A stretch of 7,350 nucleotides of DNA from Desulfococcus sp. Its GTDB lineage: Bacteria; Desulfobacterota; Desulfobacteria; Desulfobacterales; Desulfosalsimonadaceae. The notes beneath the pieces were generated by a model, which was given only the letters and a program-made list of their open reading frames with translations, was not told where the DNA came from and did no database searches. Made by a program: the position numbers and the translations under genes. The DNA lies in contig JAHECJ010000097.1 in the NCBI GenBank assembly GCA_024641805.1, positions 1-7,350 of the forward strand. The letters run 5' to 3'. Positions 1 through 6,297 of the stretch are shown one piece after another (positions within the stretch are counted from its first letter, which is position 1; each line of letters begins with the position of its first letter).

Positions 1-1
1 A

Positions 2-673
2 AAGGTCGTGGAGAAGATCGACGTGGGCCCTTACACTTATGTGCAGGTTGATACCGGCGCGAAGAAGATCTGGGCGGCGGCGCCGACCTTTGACACTGCC
101 GTCGGAGAAACCGTCATTGTTCCTCCGGGATTGCCGATGGCTAATTTTAAAAGCAGTACACTCAACCGCGAGTTTGATTTGATCTACTTTGTGAGTGCAA
201 TTCATAAGGAAGGCGAAAACCAGGCGAGTCAGACATCACAGGCGTTGCCCAAAGACCATCCTCCCATCGCCGGCCCGCTGGGAAAACAAATGGCTCATCC
301 CGCGATGGGCGAGTCTTCTGACACTTCCGAGATTACAGTAGGGCCGGTGGAAAAAGCCGAAGGCGGGCAAACCGTGTCCGAGGTCATCACCGACGCGAAA
401 AGTCTGGCCGGCAAGAATGTTCTGGTTCGGGCGCAAGTTGTCAAATTCACACCGAATATCATGGATAAAAACTGGGTACACGTGCGTGACGGCAGCGGCG
501 ATACAGGATCAAATGATCTGATCCTTACAACAGATGCCACGGTGAAGGTCGGGGATGTTGTATTGGTTCAAGGCGTTGTTTCGGTGGATCGGGATTTCGG
601 ATTTGGGCTTAGTTACAAAGTCATCATCGAAAATGCCAAAATCACGGTCGAGAAGGAAACCAAAAAGATTTAA
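2..673 (+). CDS. OB-fold domain protein, 5' end outside the window
   Basis: The reading frame is already open at the first complete codon (base 2), so the GTG at base 8 is probably not the real start; an N-terminal piece, likely with a signal peptide, is missing. Numbering from that GTG, residues 8-65 form a beta-rich segment (GPYTYVQVDTG, then IWAAAP, a V-PPGLPM turn, and LNREFDLIYFV). Residues 66-120 are a low-complexity polar linker with many S, Q, E and P. Residues 122-215 look like an OB-fold of the nucleic-acid-binding (tRNA anticodon) superfamily: AGKNVLVRAQVVKF, NWVHVRDGSG, then VGDVVLVQGVVSVD. I know similar exported proteins in deltaproteobacteria, usually annotated as DNA-binding or nucleotide-binding, but their function is not established. 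The gene ends with TAA at 671-673 and is separated from nifU by 246 nt, so it is probably a separate unit. The family resemblance is fairly secure; the ligand is unknown. Confidence 0.8.
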   Translation, partial: KVVEKIDVGPYTYVQVDTGAKKIWAAAPTFDTAVGETVIVPPGLPMANFKSSTLNREFDLIYFVSAIHKEGENQASQTSQALPKDHPPIAGPLGKQMAHPAMGESSDTSEITVGPVEKAEGGQTVSEVITDAKSLAGKNVLVRAQVVKFTPNIMDKNWVHVRDGSGDTGSNDLILTTDATVKVGDVVLVQGVVSVDRDFGFGLSYKVIIENAKITVEKETKKI

Positions 674-675
674 GG

Positions 676-709
676 AACCGTTAAGGAATTAATTTGGGGT
701 TTGACGGTT
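676..709 (+). terminator. Weak hairpin after the OB-fold gene, possible terminator
   Basis: AACCGTTAAG (676-685) can pair with TTTGACGGTT (700-709) to give a 10-bp stem with two G-T wobbles and a 14-nt loop, starting two bases after the stop codon. There is no proper T tract after it (TACTGTTTG follows), so it would be a poor intrinsic terminator. The position argues for a role in ending the upstream transcript; the sequence does not prove it. Confidence 0.3.
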
Positions 710-836
710 ACTGTTTGAAATCGTTGGGACCCTCCCTTGGCAAGATGCTTGGAGTTCAGCGCAGCCTGTCTCATCTTCTGATGAGTTGAAAATGATGTTT
801 TTTTTGATATGCAATGGGTCTTTTTTCCATAGAAGA

Positions 837-866
837 TTGAATTCATCAAAAGAATGAGAATATTAT
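837..866 (+). promoter_or_regulatory. Predicted sigma-70 promoter of the nifU operon
   Basis: TTGAAT at 837-842 and TATTAT at 861-866 are separated by 18 bp and lie in a markedly AT-rich stretch. Transcription would begin near 873 and leave about 47 nt of untranslated leader before nifU. I looked for an IscR-type operator or a T-box and saw neither. The rest of the 674-919 spacer holds only small inverted repeats, for example CTCATC/GATGAG at 770-785. Confidence 0.45.
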
Positions 867-919
867 TAAAAGTTAAAGAGGGATTCGTATTGAATAAACA
901 TGAAATTGAGGAGTAAGCC

Positions 920-1747
920 ATGTGGGAATATACAGATAAAGTTAAGGATCACTTTATAAACCCCCGGAATGTTGGAGAAATTGAGAATCCGGATGGAGTG
1001 GGTGAAGTCGGGTCCATGGCGTGCGGCGATGCGCTGAAACTGACCTTTAAGCTGGATGAAAACAAAAAAATTAAGGAAGCCAAGTTTCAGACCTTCGGTT
1101 GTGCCAGTGCCATAGCATCCTCCTCCGCGCTGACGGAAATGCTGATTGGAAAGACCTTGGAAGAAGCTCAAAAAATAACCAATGATGATATCGCGGATTA
1201 TCTCGGCGGCCTGCCCAAGGAAAAAATGCACTGCTCCGTTTTAGGACGGGATGCGCTGGAGAAAGCGATTTACTGCTACCGGGGAGATGTTGAAAAAGAA
1301 ATTGACGGCAATATTGTTTGTGAATGTTTCGGCGTCACGGACAAGGAAATCGAGCGGGCGGTCAGAGAGAACCGGTTAAAAACCATTGAAGAAGTGACCA
1401 ACTACGTTAAAGCCGGCGGCGGCTGTGAGAATTGCCATGAAAACATTCAAAAGATTATTGACGACGTTTACCACACAACCGCAGACTCGGCACCGGTCAA
1501 AAAAGAATTGACCAATATTCAGAAAATCCGGCTCATTGAAGAAACCCTTGAACGGGAGATCAAGCCAGCACTTCAAAAGGACGGCGGGAATATCGAACTG
1601 ATCGACGTGGACGGCAACCGGGTGCAGGTTAAGCTTATCGGTACTTGCGCGACATGCAAGGCGTCCCAGCTGACGCTGAAAAATTATGTGGAGATCAGAC
1701 TGCAGGAAATGGTGTCACCGGACCTTATCGTGGAGGAAGTGAAATAA
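920..1747 (+). CDS. nifU: Fe-S cluster assembly scaffold protein NifU (three-domain Nif type)
   Basis: This 275-residue cytoplasmic scaffold builds Fe-S clusters from iron and the sulfur delivered by NifS. Residues 1-125 are the IscU-like domain with the three transient-cluster cysteines C35 (MACGDAL, with the conserved D37), C61 (FGCASAIA) and C105 (MHCSVLG). Residues about 131-182 are the BFD-like [2Fe-2S] domain with C134 and C136 (VCECFGVTD) and C169 and C172 (GGGCENCHENI). Residues about 202-275 are the NifU C-terminal domain with C243 and C246 (GTCATCKAS). This full three-domain layout marks the Nif type, not the single-domain IscU. It is shorter than the Azotobacter protein (about 310 residues), mainly in the linker before the last domain. 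The start is set by GAGGAG at 908-913, six bases ahead of the ATG. The stop overlaps the nifS start by one base, which implies translational coupling. Assignment is very secure; whether it serves nitrogenase or general Fe-S proteins cannot be told here. Confidence 0.97.
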   Translation: MWEYTDKVKDHFINPRNVGEIENPDGVGEVGSMACGDALKLTFKLDENKKIKEAKFQTFGCASAIASSSALTEMLIGKTLEEAQKITNDDIADYLGGLPKEKMHCSVLGRDALEKAIYCYRGDVEKEIDGNIVCECFGVTDKEIERAVRENRLKTIEEVTNYVKAGGGCENCHENIQKIIDDVYHTTADSAPVKKELTNIQKIRLIEETLEREIKPALQKDGGNIELIDVDGNRVQVKLIGTCATCKASQLTLKNYVEIRLQEMVSPDLIVEEVK

Positions 1748-2922
1748 TGGATATCATTTATATGGATAATAATGCCACCACAAAGGTCGCGCCGGAAGTT
1801 CTGGAGAGCATGCTGCCGTATTTAAGGGAGTGGTATGGGAATGCCTCGAGCATGCATTCTTTTGGCGGCTCCGTGGGGCGTGAAATAGCCGCGGCACGCG
1901 AAAAAGTCGCGACCCTGATCAATGCGGATCCGGGTGAAATAATATTCACCAGCTGCGGTACGGAAAGTGACAGCACGGCAATCAATGCCGCGATCCGTTC
2001 AAATCCGGGGAAAAAGCATATTATCACCACCCGGGTGGAGCATCCGGCGATTAAAAATTTATATGAATATCTCGCCAAAAACGGTTACCGGGTCACCTGG
2101 GTTCCGGTCGACAAAGAGGGCGTTCTGGATCTGGATTACCTGAAGGGCAATATTTCAGAGGATACCGCCATCGTCAGTGTCATGTGGGCGAATAATGAAA
2201 GCGGGGTTGTTTTTCCCATTGACGAAATCGCACGAACGCTCAGGGATCAGGGGATCGTTTTTCATTCCGACGCCGTTCAGGCGGTCGGGAAAATACCGGT
2301 GGATGTGAAAAAAACCGGGCTGGATATGATGTCGATTTCCGGGCACAAGATTCATGCACCCAAAGGAATAGGGGTGTTGTATGTAAAAAAGGGAACCAAA
2401 TTTTCGCCGTTTATGATCGGGGGACACCAGGAAAGAAACCGGCGCGGCGGAACGGAAAATGTCGCGTCAATCATTGGCCTGGGGCGTGCCAGTGAACTGG
2501 CAATCAGTCATCTTGAAGAGATCGATACCCGGGTCCGGGCCTTGCGGGACCGATTGGAAACCGGGTTATTGCAAAAAATTCCGAATGCTTTGTTAAACGG
2601 TAAAAAAGATTCAAGACTGCCGAATACGACCAATATCAGTTTTGAATATGTGGAAGGGGAAGCCATTCTTTTAATGATGGATCAACTCGGCATCTGTGCG
2701 TCTTCCGGTTCTGCCTGCACTTCCGGTTCCCTTGAACCCTCTCACGTGCTCCGCGCCATGGGCGTTCCGTTTACCGCGGCACACGGATCTATCCGGTTCA
2801 GCTTGAGCACCTACAATACGGTAAAGGAAGTTGATTTTGTCATTGAAAACCTGCCGCCGATTATCGAACGTCTCCGGAAGATGTCTCCTTTCTGGAAAGA
2901 GGGAGCCTGCAGGTTGCAATAA
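1747..2922 (+). CDS. nifS: Cysteine desulfurase NifS
   Basis: A pyridoxal-phosphate enzyme of 391 residues that converts cysteine to alanine and holds the sulfur as a persulfide on its own cysteine for transfer to NifU. It is a class-I (NifS/IscS) desulfurase: the N-terminus IYMDNNATT is typical, H99 (VEHPAIKN) stacks on the cofactor, D175 and Q178 (SDAVQAVG) contact its ring, K201 (SGHKIHAPKG) is the Schiff-base lysine, and C324 (SSGSACTSGS) is the persulfide cysteine on the mobile loop. GGHQERNRRGGTENV (225-239) is the conserved phosphate-side motif. The frame is open upstream to an ATG at 1645 inside nifU, but the start at 1747 is preferred: GGAGGAA lies at 1732-1738, the ATG overlaps the nifU stop (TAATG), and homologues begin here. 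Length matches the family (about 390-400). The gene is translationally coupled to nifU and precedes the cysteine biosynthesis pair that supplies its substrate. Confidence 0.97.
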   Translation: MDIIYMDNNATTKVAPEVLESMLPYLREWYGNASSMHSFGGSVGREIAAAREKVATLINADPGEIIFTSCGTESDSTAINAAIRSNPGKKHIITTRVEHPAIKNLYEYLAKNGYRVTWVPVDKEGVLDLDYLKGNISEDTAIVSVMWANNESGVVFPIDEIARTLRDQGIVFHSDAVQAVGKIPVDVKKTGLDMMSISGHKIHAPKGIGVLYVKKGTKFSPFMIGGHQERNRRGGTENVASIIGLGRASELAISHLEEIDTRVRALRDRLETGLLQKIPNALLNGKKDSRLPNTTNISFEYVEGEAILLMMDQLGICASSGSACTSGSLEPSHVLRAMGVPFTAAHGSIRFSLSTYNTVKEVDFVIENLPPIIERLRKMSPFWKEGACRLQ

Positions 2923-2997
2923 TGGGTCGGTTTAAAAACCGTAACAAATTAATGTGTTAAATACAGAAGGCGTTTGCAACGTCGGAGATGATAATTT

Positions 2998-3966
2998 ATG
3001 GGAAGAGAAGAAAAGCATAGTCACGCGACCTGCCGAACGGAATCAATTTCTTATACACAATACCGGTCCCGTCTGCATGGTATCGTGGACCGGGTGATCG
3101 AAGAATGCGATGAAGATAAATGTAACGCGCATATTGATTATGAACAACTTCCGTCTAAAAAAGCAGTTATTGAAATTCTGAATAAATTACGATCAGTGCT
3201 TTTCCCCGGTTATTTCAACGATGAAAAGCTCGATCCCGTGAACCTCCGGTATTATGTCGGAAAAACAATCGCCGAGCTTTTTGATATGCTTTCGGATCAG
3301 ATTGCCAGGAGCATCCGTCATGACTGCTTTAAGTTTAACCAGGAATGCTCGGATTGCACCGAAAGAGGATATGAAAATGCACTGGCATTGCTGGAATCGA
3401 TTCCGGAGTTGCAGCGTATGCTTTCGACTGACATTCTGGCTGTTTTTGAGGGCGACCCGGCAGCCAAAAGCTATGATGAAATTATTTTCAGTTATCCCGG
3501 GATGTTTGCCGTTACCGTGTATCGGGTTGCGCACAAGCTGTATCACCTCGGCGTGCCGTTGCTGCCCCGCATCATGACGGAGTATGTGCACGGGGAAACC
3601 GGTATTGATATTCACCCGGGCGCGGAAATCGGCGAACGCTTCGTCATCGATCACGGGACCGGCGTGGTGATCGGAGAAACATCGATCATTGGGGATAACG
3701 TGAGGATTTATCAGGGAGTGACCATCGGCGCTTTATCGGTACCCAAGGGAAAGGTCGAGGAAATGAAAGGGCAGAAACGTCATCCGACCATTGAAGATGA
3801 TGTGATCATTTATTCCGGCGCAACGATACTCGGCGGAGATACGGTGATCGGGGCCCGTTCGGTCATCGGCGGGAATGTCTGGATCACTGAGTCGCTTCCT
3901 CCGGGCACCCAGGTGATGATTGAATCTGCCCATCAGATTTACCGCAAAAAAGGGGACGCATCATGA
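2998..3966 (+). CDS. cysE: Serine O-acetyltransferase, EpsC-like long form
   Basis: It transfers acetyl from acetyl-CoA to serine to make O-acetylserine, the substrate of the next gene. The 322-residue protein has a long helical N-terminal part (1-195) and a C-terminal left-handed beta-helix of hexapeptide repeats (about 200-300). By comparison with E. coli CysE, the catalytic pair is D204 (GIDIHPG) and H219 (DHGTGVVIGET), and R261-H262 (KRHPTIEDD) match its R192-H193. A loop of about 15 residues (246-260) interrupts the coils. Family features here are FSYPGMFAVTVYR (164-176) and a cysteine cluster C110, C117, C120 in the helical part. The tail ends KKGDAS and lacks the terminal isoleucine used by classical CysE to dock into CysK. 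The start ATG follows GGAG at 2984-2987 by ten bases. The 75-nt gap after nifS holds only a small CGGTTT/AAACCG repeat (2928-2941), so it probably shares the nif transcript. Function is secure; the symbol follows the reaction, and many annotations use epsC. Confidence 0.93.
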   Translation: MGREEKHSHATCRTESISYTQYRSRLHGIVDRVIEECDEDKCNAHIDYEQLPSKKAVIEILNKLRSVLFPGYFNDEKLDPVNLRYYVGKTIAELFDMLSDQIARSIRHDCFKFNQECSDCTERGYENALALLESIPELQRMLSTDILAVFEGDPAAKSYDEIIFSYPGMFAVTVYRVAHKLYHLGVPLLPRIMTEYVHGETGIDIHPGAEIGERFVIDHGTGVVIGETSIIGDNVRIYQGVTIGALSVPKGKVEEMKGQKRHPTIEDDVIIYSGATILGGDTVIGARSVIGGNVWITESLPPGTQVMIESAHQIYRKKGDAS

Positions 3967-4892
3967 AAATTTACAGCAATATACAGCATACCATTGGTTC
4001 AACGCCGATCGTCCGTTTAAATCGCATGGGAGAGGGGATCAAGGCGAACATATTTGCGAAACTGGAATATTTCAATCCCCTGGGCAGTGTGAAGGACCGA
4101 ATCGCCGCCTCTATGATTGCCGCGGCTGAAAAAGAAGGAAAGATCGGCCCGGAAACCGTTATTGTGGAGCCGACAAGCGGGAATACGGGAATTGCGCTGG
4201 CTTTCGTGTGCGCAGTGAAGGGCTACCGGCTATGTCTGACCATGCCGGAGACAATGAGCATAGAACGCCGGAAGCTTCTCGGGCATCTCGGTGCAGAGCT
4301 TGTTTTAACGCCCGGGGCAGGCGGGATGAAAGGCGCAATATCCAAGGCAGTGGAACTGGTGGGAGCGAGTCAGAATGCGTTTATGCCGGATCAGTTCAGC
4401 AACCCCGCGAATCCCGCTATTCATCGGGTCACCACGGCCGAGGAAATCTGGCATGACACCGAAGGCCAGGTGGATATTTTTGTCTCCGGTGTGGGGACCG
4501 GTGGAACCATTACCGGCGTTGCTCAGGTCATAAAACAGCGGAAACCTTCATTTAGGGCGATTGCGGTGGAACCCGCCGATTCTCCGGTTTTATCCGGGGG
4601 GAGCCCGGGGCCGCATAAAATCCAGGGTATTGGTGCCGGGTTTGTCCCGGAAGTGCTGGACCGGTCACTGATCGATGAAGTGGTGACCGTAACCAACGAC
4701 GAGGCCTTTGAAACGGCGCGGATGCTGGCTAAAAAAGAAGGGTTGCTTTGCGGTATTTCCTCAGGCGCAGCGGTGGCGGCCGCCTTAAAGATTGCCAAAA
4801 GGCCGGGAGCGGAGAATAAAAATATTGTGGTTATCCTGCCGAGCACAGGGGAACGGTATATCAGCACGGCGCTTTTTCAAGCACATGAATAA
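3963..4892 (+). CDS. cysK: Cysteine synthase A (O-acetylserine sulfhydrylase)
   Basis: A cytoplasmic pyridoxal-phosphate enzyme of 309 residues that makes cysteine and acetate from O-acetylserine and sulfide. Signature sites: the cofactor lysine K44 in NPLGSVKDR, the substrate-binding loop T71-G76 (TSGNTG), the phosphate-binding glycine loop G176-T182 (GVGTGGT), the ring-nitrogen serine in GISSGA (264-269), and PSTGERY near the end (293-299). Length matches the CysK/CysM fold-type-II family (about 300-320), and KIQGIGAGFVP (219-229) favours CysK over CysM. The ATG overlaps the acetyltransferase stop in ATGA (3963-3966), with AGGGGA at 3951-3956 as ribosome binding site, so the two enzymes of the pathway are translationally coupled. 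In the operon it sits downstream of the desulfurase that consumes its product. Assignment is very secure. Confidence 0.96.
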   Translation: MKIYSNIQHTIGSTPIVRLNRMGEGIKANIFAKLEYFNPLGSVKDRIAASMIAAAEKEGKIGPETVIVEPTSGNTGIALAFVCAVKGYRLCLTMPETMSIERRKLLGHLGAELVLTPGAGGMKGAISKAVELVGASQNAFMPDQFSNPANPAIHRVTTAEEIWHDTEGQVDIFVSGVGTGGTITGVAQVIKQRKPSFRAIAVEPADSPVLSGGSPGPHKIQGIGAGFVPEVLDRSLIDEVVTVTNDEAFETARMLAKKEGLLCGISSGAAVAAALKIAKRPGAENKNIVVILPSTGERYISTALFQAHE

Positions 4893-4907
4893 AGGATTCT
4901 CTTTGCC

Positions 4908-5619
4908 ATGAAGAAATGGGTTATTGGGGTATTGTGTGCCATTCTGATTGTTTTTTTCATTGTGCTGGTGGCCCTGCTGAATCTGGGTACGATTGTTACC
5001 ACTGCTGTTAATTCTTACGGTCCGGGCATCACGAAAACGGAAATACGGCTGGGTAAAACTGCCGTTTCGGTTTTTAAGGGACAGCTCCTGCTTGAAAGTT
5101 TTGTACTGGGCAACCCAAAGGAATTTTCTTCACCGAATGCGATAACCATCGGGGCAATCCTGGTGGATGTGGATGAAAGCACCCTGACAAAGGATCCGAT
5201 TGTTATTGATCGAATTGAGGTGTTCCAGCCGGAGATTACCTATGAAATCAAGGCCGAAAAGCCCAGGAACCCCGGAGGAAAAAGAAAAGGCCGGGGGAAA
5301 AAACGGGAAAAAAATCGTAATCCGGGATTTGATTTTAAAGGATATCAGAGTCAAGACAGCGGCGGAAATCGCGGGTGGGGATATCGCCACGACAACGATT
5401 TCTGAAATCCACTTGAAGAATATCGGAGAAAAGCAGAATGGTGTGGATGCCGCCCAGGCGGTACTGATTGTGTTAAATGATTTATACGGGCAAGTCATCT
5501 CCCCGGATGTTCTTGGGGCGCTGAAGGATCAGCTTAACGGACTCGGAAAAGAACTGGATGGCGTCACAAAAAATTTGAAATCATTGGGCGGGCAGATGAA
5601 AGGTTTATTTGATCGGTAG
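4908..5619 (+). pseudogene. AsmA-like membrane-anchored protein, interrupted by a frameshift
   Basis: Two overlapping frames together encode one recognisable protein. The first (4908-5405, 165 residues alone) starts with one membrane span (about residues 5-26, after MKKW) and an extracytoplasmic beta-rich domain resembling the start of AsmA-like proteins (GITKTEIRLGKTAVSV, LLLESFVLGNPKEF, IDRIEVFQPEITYE). After about residue 117 it becomes an improbable K/R/G/N-rich tail. The second frame continues the expected sequence: a K/E/G linker, then KKIVIRDLILKDIRV, ISEIHLKNIGEK and a helical end, stopping at 5617-5619. Removing one base between about 5251 and 5314 joins them into about 236 residues. 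That stretch holds the runs A4 (5257-5260), A5 (5279-5283), G5 (5293-5297), A6 (5298-5303) and A7 (5308-5314). It could be a real mutation, a sequencing error or a slippage site. AAAGGA lies 11 nt before the ATG, 15 nt after cysK, so it is the last gene of the operon. Function is unknown. Confidence 0.75.
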
Positions 5620-5621
5620 AT

Positions 5622-5657
5622 TAAAAAAAGGATTCTAGTGAGGGCGTCCTTTTTTTA
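5622..5657. terminator. Intrinsic terminator closing the nifU operon
   Basis: TAAAAAAAGGA (5622-5632) is the exact reverse complement of TCCTTTTTTTA (5647-5657), giving an 11-bp stem with a 14-nt loop, three bases after the stop of the AsmA-like gene. The A tract on one side and T tract on the other let it act on both strands. It marks the likely 3' end of the 920-5619 transcript. Confidence 0.8.
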
Positions 5658-6164
5658 TCTTGAAGCGCTTGTTGATAGCATTAAACTCCACGATTCTTCA
5701 GGCAGATGACGATATCGATATAAAAATCAGGGGCCTGAAATCCGATCGGGATGCCCGTAAGACATGCCTGTAATTTTTAAATAATATAACTAATTGAAAT
5801 AAAAAATTATTAAATTTTTGGGCTCCGGTTTTTTCAAAGCATGGGGCATGTGATCAAGGTTGTTGTTGATTCCGGCAATTCAATCTGATATTTTTTATAC
5901 AAAAATACTGATTCTTTTTCCTTAAGCAATTTCATTTATTCCATTTCCAAATACCCCGGAATTTCTTTCGCAGCATTCATTTCTGTTAGCGTATCATTTG
6001 TGCACATTTGATCAATGTGCTTTTCAACGGATTTTCTTTTTCAACATCAGGAATAGTTTTCCATCCTGTCATGGTATTGTTCATCGCAGATTGCCGTTTG
6101 AATGGCTGTTGCTCCTGACACCGGTATGATGAATTTATACGGGACCTGGGGTCTTGTTGAAATT
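5658..6164. other. AT-rich spacer without an intact gene
   Basis: No reading frame of convincing length or ribosome binding site is visible on either strand over about 500 bases. There is a short palindrome ATATCGATAT (5712-5721), a very AT-rich stretch at 5774-5820, and the broken minus-strand frame listed separately. The region looks like old gene debris, with regulatory sequence for the GAF unit at its right end; I could not find a convincing promoter for that unit. Confidence 0.5.
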
Positions 6165-6172
6165 AAGGGAGG
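5834..6172 (-). pseudogene. Possible decayed gene on the minus strand
   Basis: One minus-strand frame keeps protein-like sequence through three open stretches of 41, 34 and 33 codons (6172-6050, 6040-5939 and 5935-5837), separated by stops at 6049-6047, 6043-6041 and 5938-5936 and closed by TGA at 5836-5834. Translated pieces include PVSGATAIQTAICDEQYHD in the first, LTEMNAAKEIPGYLEME in the second and KEKESVFLYKKYQIELPE in the third. All are in the same frame, as expected for a gene inactivated by point mutations. I do not recognise the family, no start or ribosome binding site is evident, and the AT-rich composition makes chance frames possible, so this is a hypothesis. Confidence 0.25.
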
Positions 6173-6178
6173 TTATGC

Positions 6179-6265
6179 ATGAACCTCAAATGTATCATCG
6201 CTGCTTCCGGGAGAGATGCCTTTGTGCTCTCCCGGAAGCAGGATAGGTCTCTGAAATTAAATTAA
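6179..6265 (+). CDS. Short leader-like ORF upstream of the GAF gene
   Basis: An ORF of 28 codons starts at ATG 6179 and ends with TAA at 6263-6265, 32 nt before the GAF gene. It has one of the strongest ribosome binding sites in the window (AAGGGAGG at 6165-6172, six bases ahead). The peptide begins MNLKCIIAASGRD and ends in a basic part, DRSLKLN. A second ATG at 6175 opens a 23-codon frame but sits only two bases from the binding site. Most of the ORF is occupied by the perfect inverted repeat at 6201-6241, so ribosomes translating it would melt the hairpin; a regulatory leader peptide is one explanation. I do not recognise the peptide, and the ORF could equally be incidental. Confidence 0.35.
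   Translation: MNLKCIIAASGRDAFVLSRKQDRSLKLN
6201..6241. repeat. Perfect 15-bp inverted repeat (stable hairpin)
   Basis: CTGCTTCCGGGAGAG (6201-6215) is the exact reverse complement of CTCTCCCGGAAGCAG (6227-6241), with an 11-nt loop. It is GC-rich inside an AT-rich spacer. Neither strand has a T tract after it, so it is not a standard intrinsic terminator. It could be an attenuator or RNA-stability hairpin for the GAF transcript, a protein-binding site, or a dispersed palindromic repeat; no second copy occurs in this window. Confidence 0.85.
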
Positions 6266-6297
6266 TTCCTTCAACTTCAGGAAATAAAGGAGGCGTC

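Noticed and set aside
738..760. TTGGCA-rich stretch considered as a sigma-54 promoter for nifU
   Set aside because: The required GC element at the correct spacing from the GG is missing, and no NifA-type upstream site is visible.
726..805. Inverted repeats GGGA/TCCC and CTCATC/GATGAG followed by a T8 run, considered as a terminator, riboswitch or T-box before nifU
   Set aside because: The stems are only 4-6 bp, the T run is 12 bases away from the better stem, and the T-box core motifs are absent. The predicted promoter lies downstream, so this DNA is probably not in the nifU transcript.
670..921. Minus-strand 83-residue ORF across the spacer before nifU
   Set aside because: It has no recognisable motif or ribosome binding site, overlaps the stop of the first gene and the start region of nifU, and the nifU promoter and binding site fall within it.
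1645..1746. N-terminal extension of NifS starting at ATG 1645 inside nifU
   Set aside because: The extra 34 residues have no family counterpart and are the out-of-frame translation of the conserved NifU C-terminal domain. The ATG at 1747 has a good ribosome binding site and the usual stop-start overlap.
3254..3577. Overlapping 107-residue plus-strand ORF inside the acetyltransferase gene
   Set aside because: It is a frame shadow: the overlapping frame encodes conserved acetyltransferase sequence, and this one has an unlikely residue composition and no ribosome binding site.
5645..5773. Open plus-strand frame of about 40 codons after the operon terminator, with a D/K-rich end before TAA at 5771
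   Set aside because: It has no plausible start codon or ribosome binding site and emerges from the terminator; too short to call even as a remnant.
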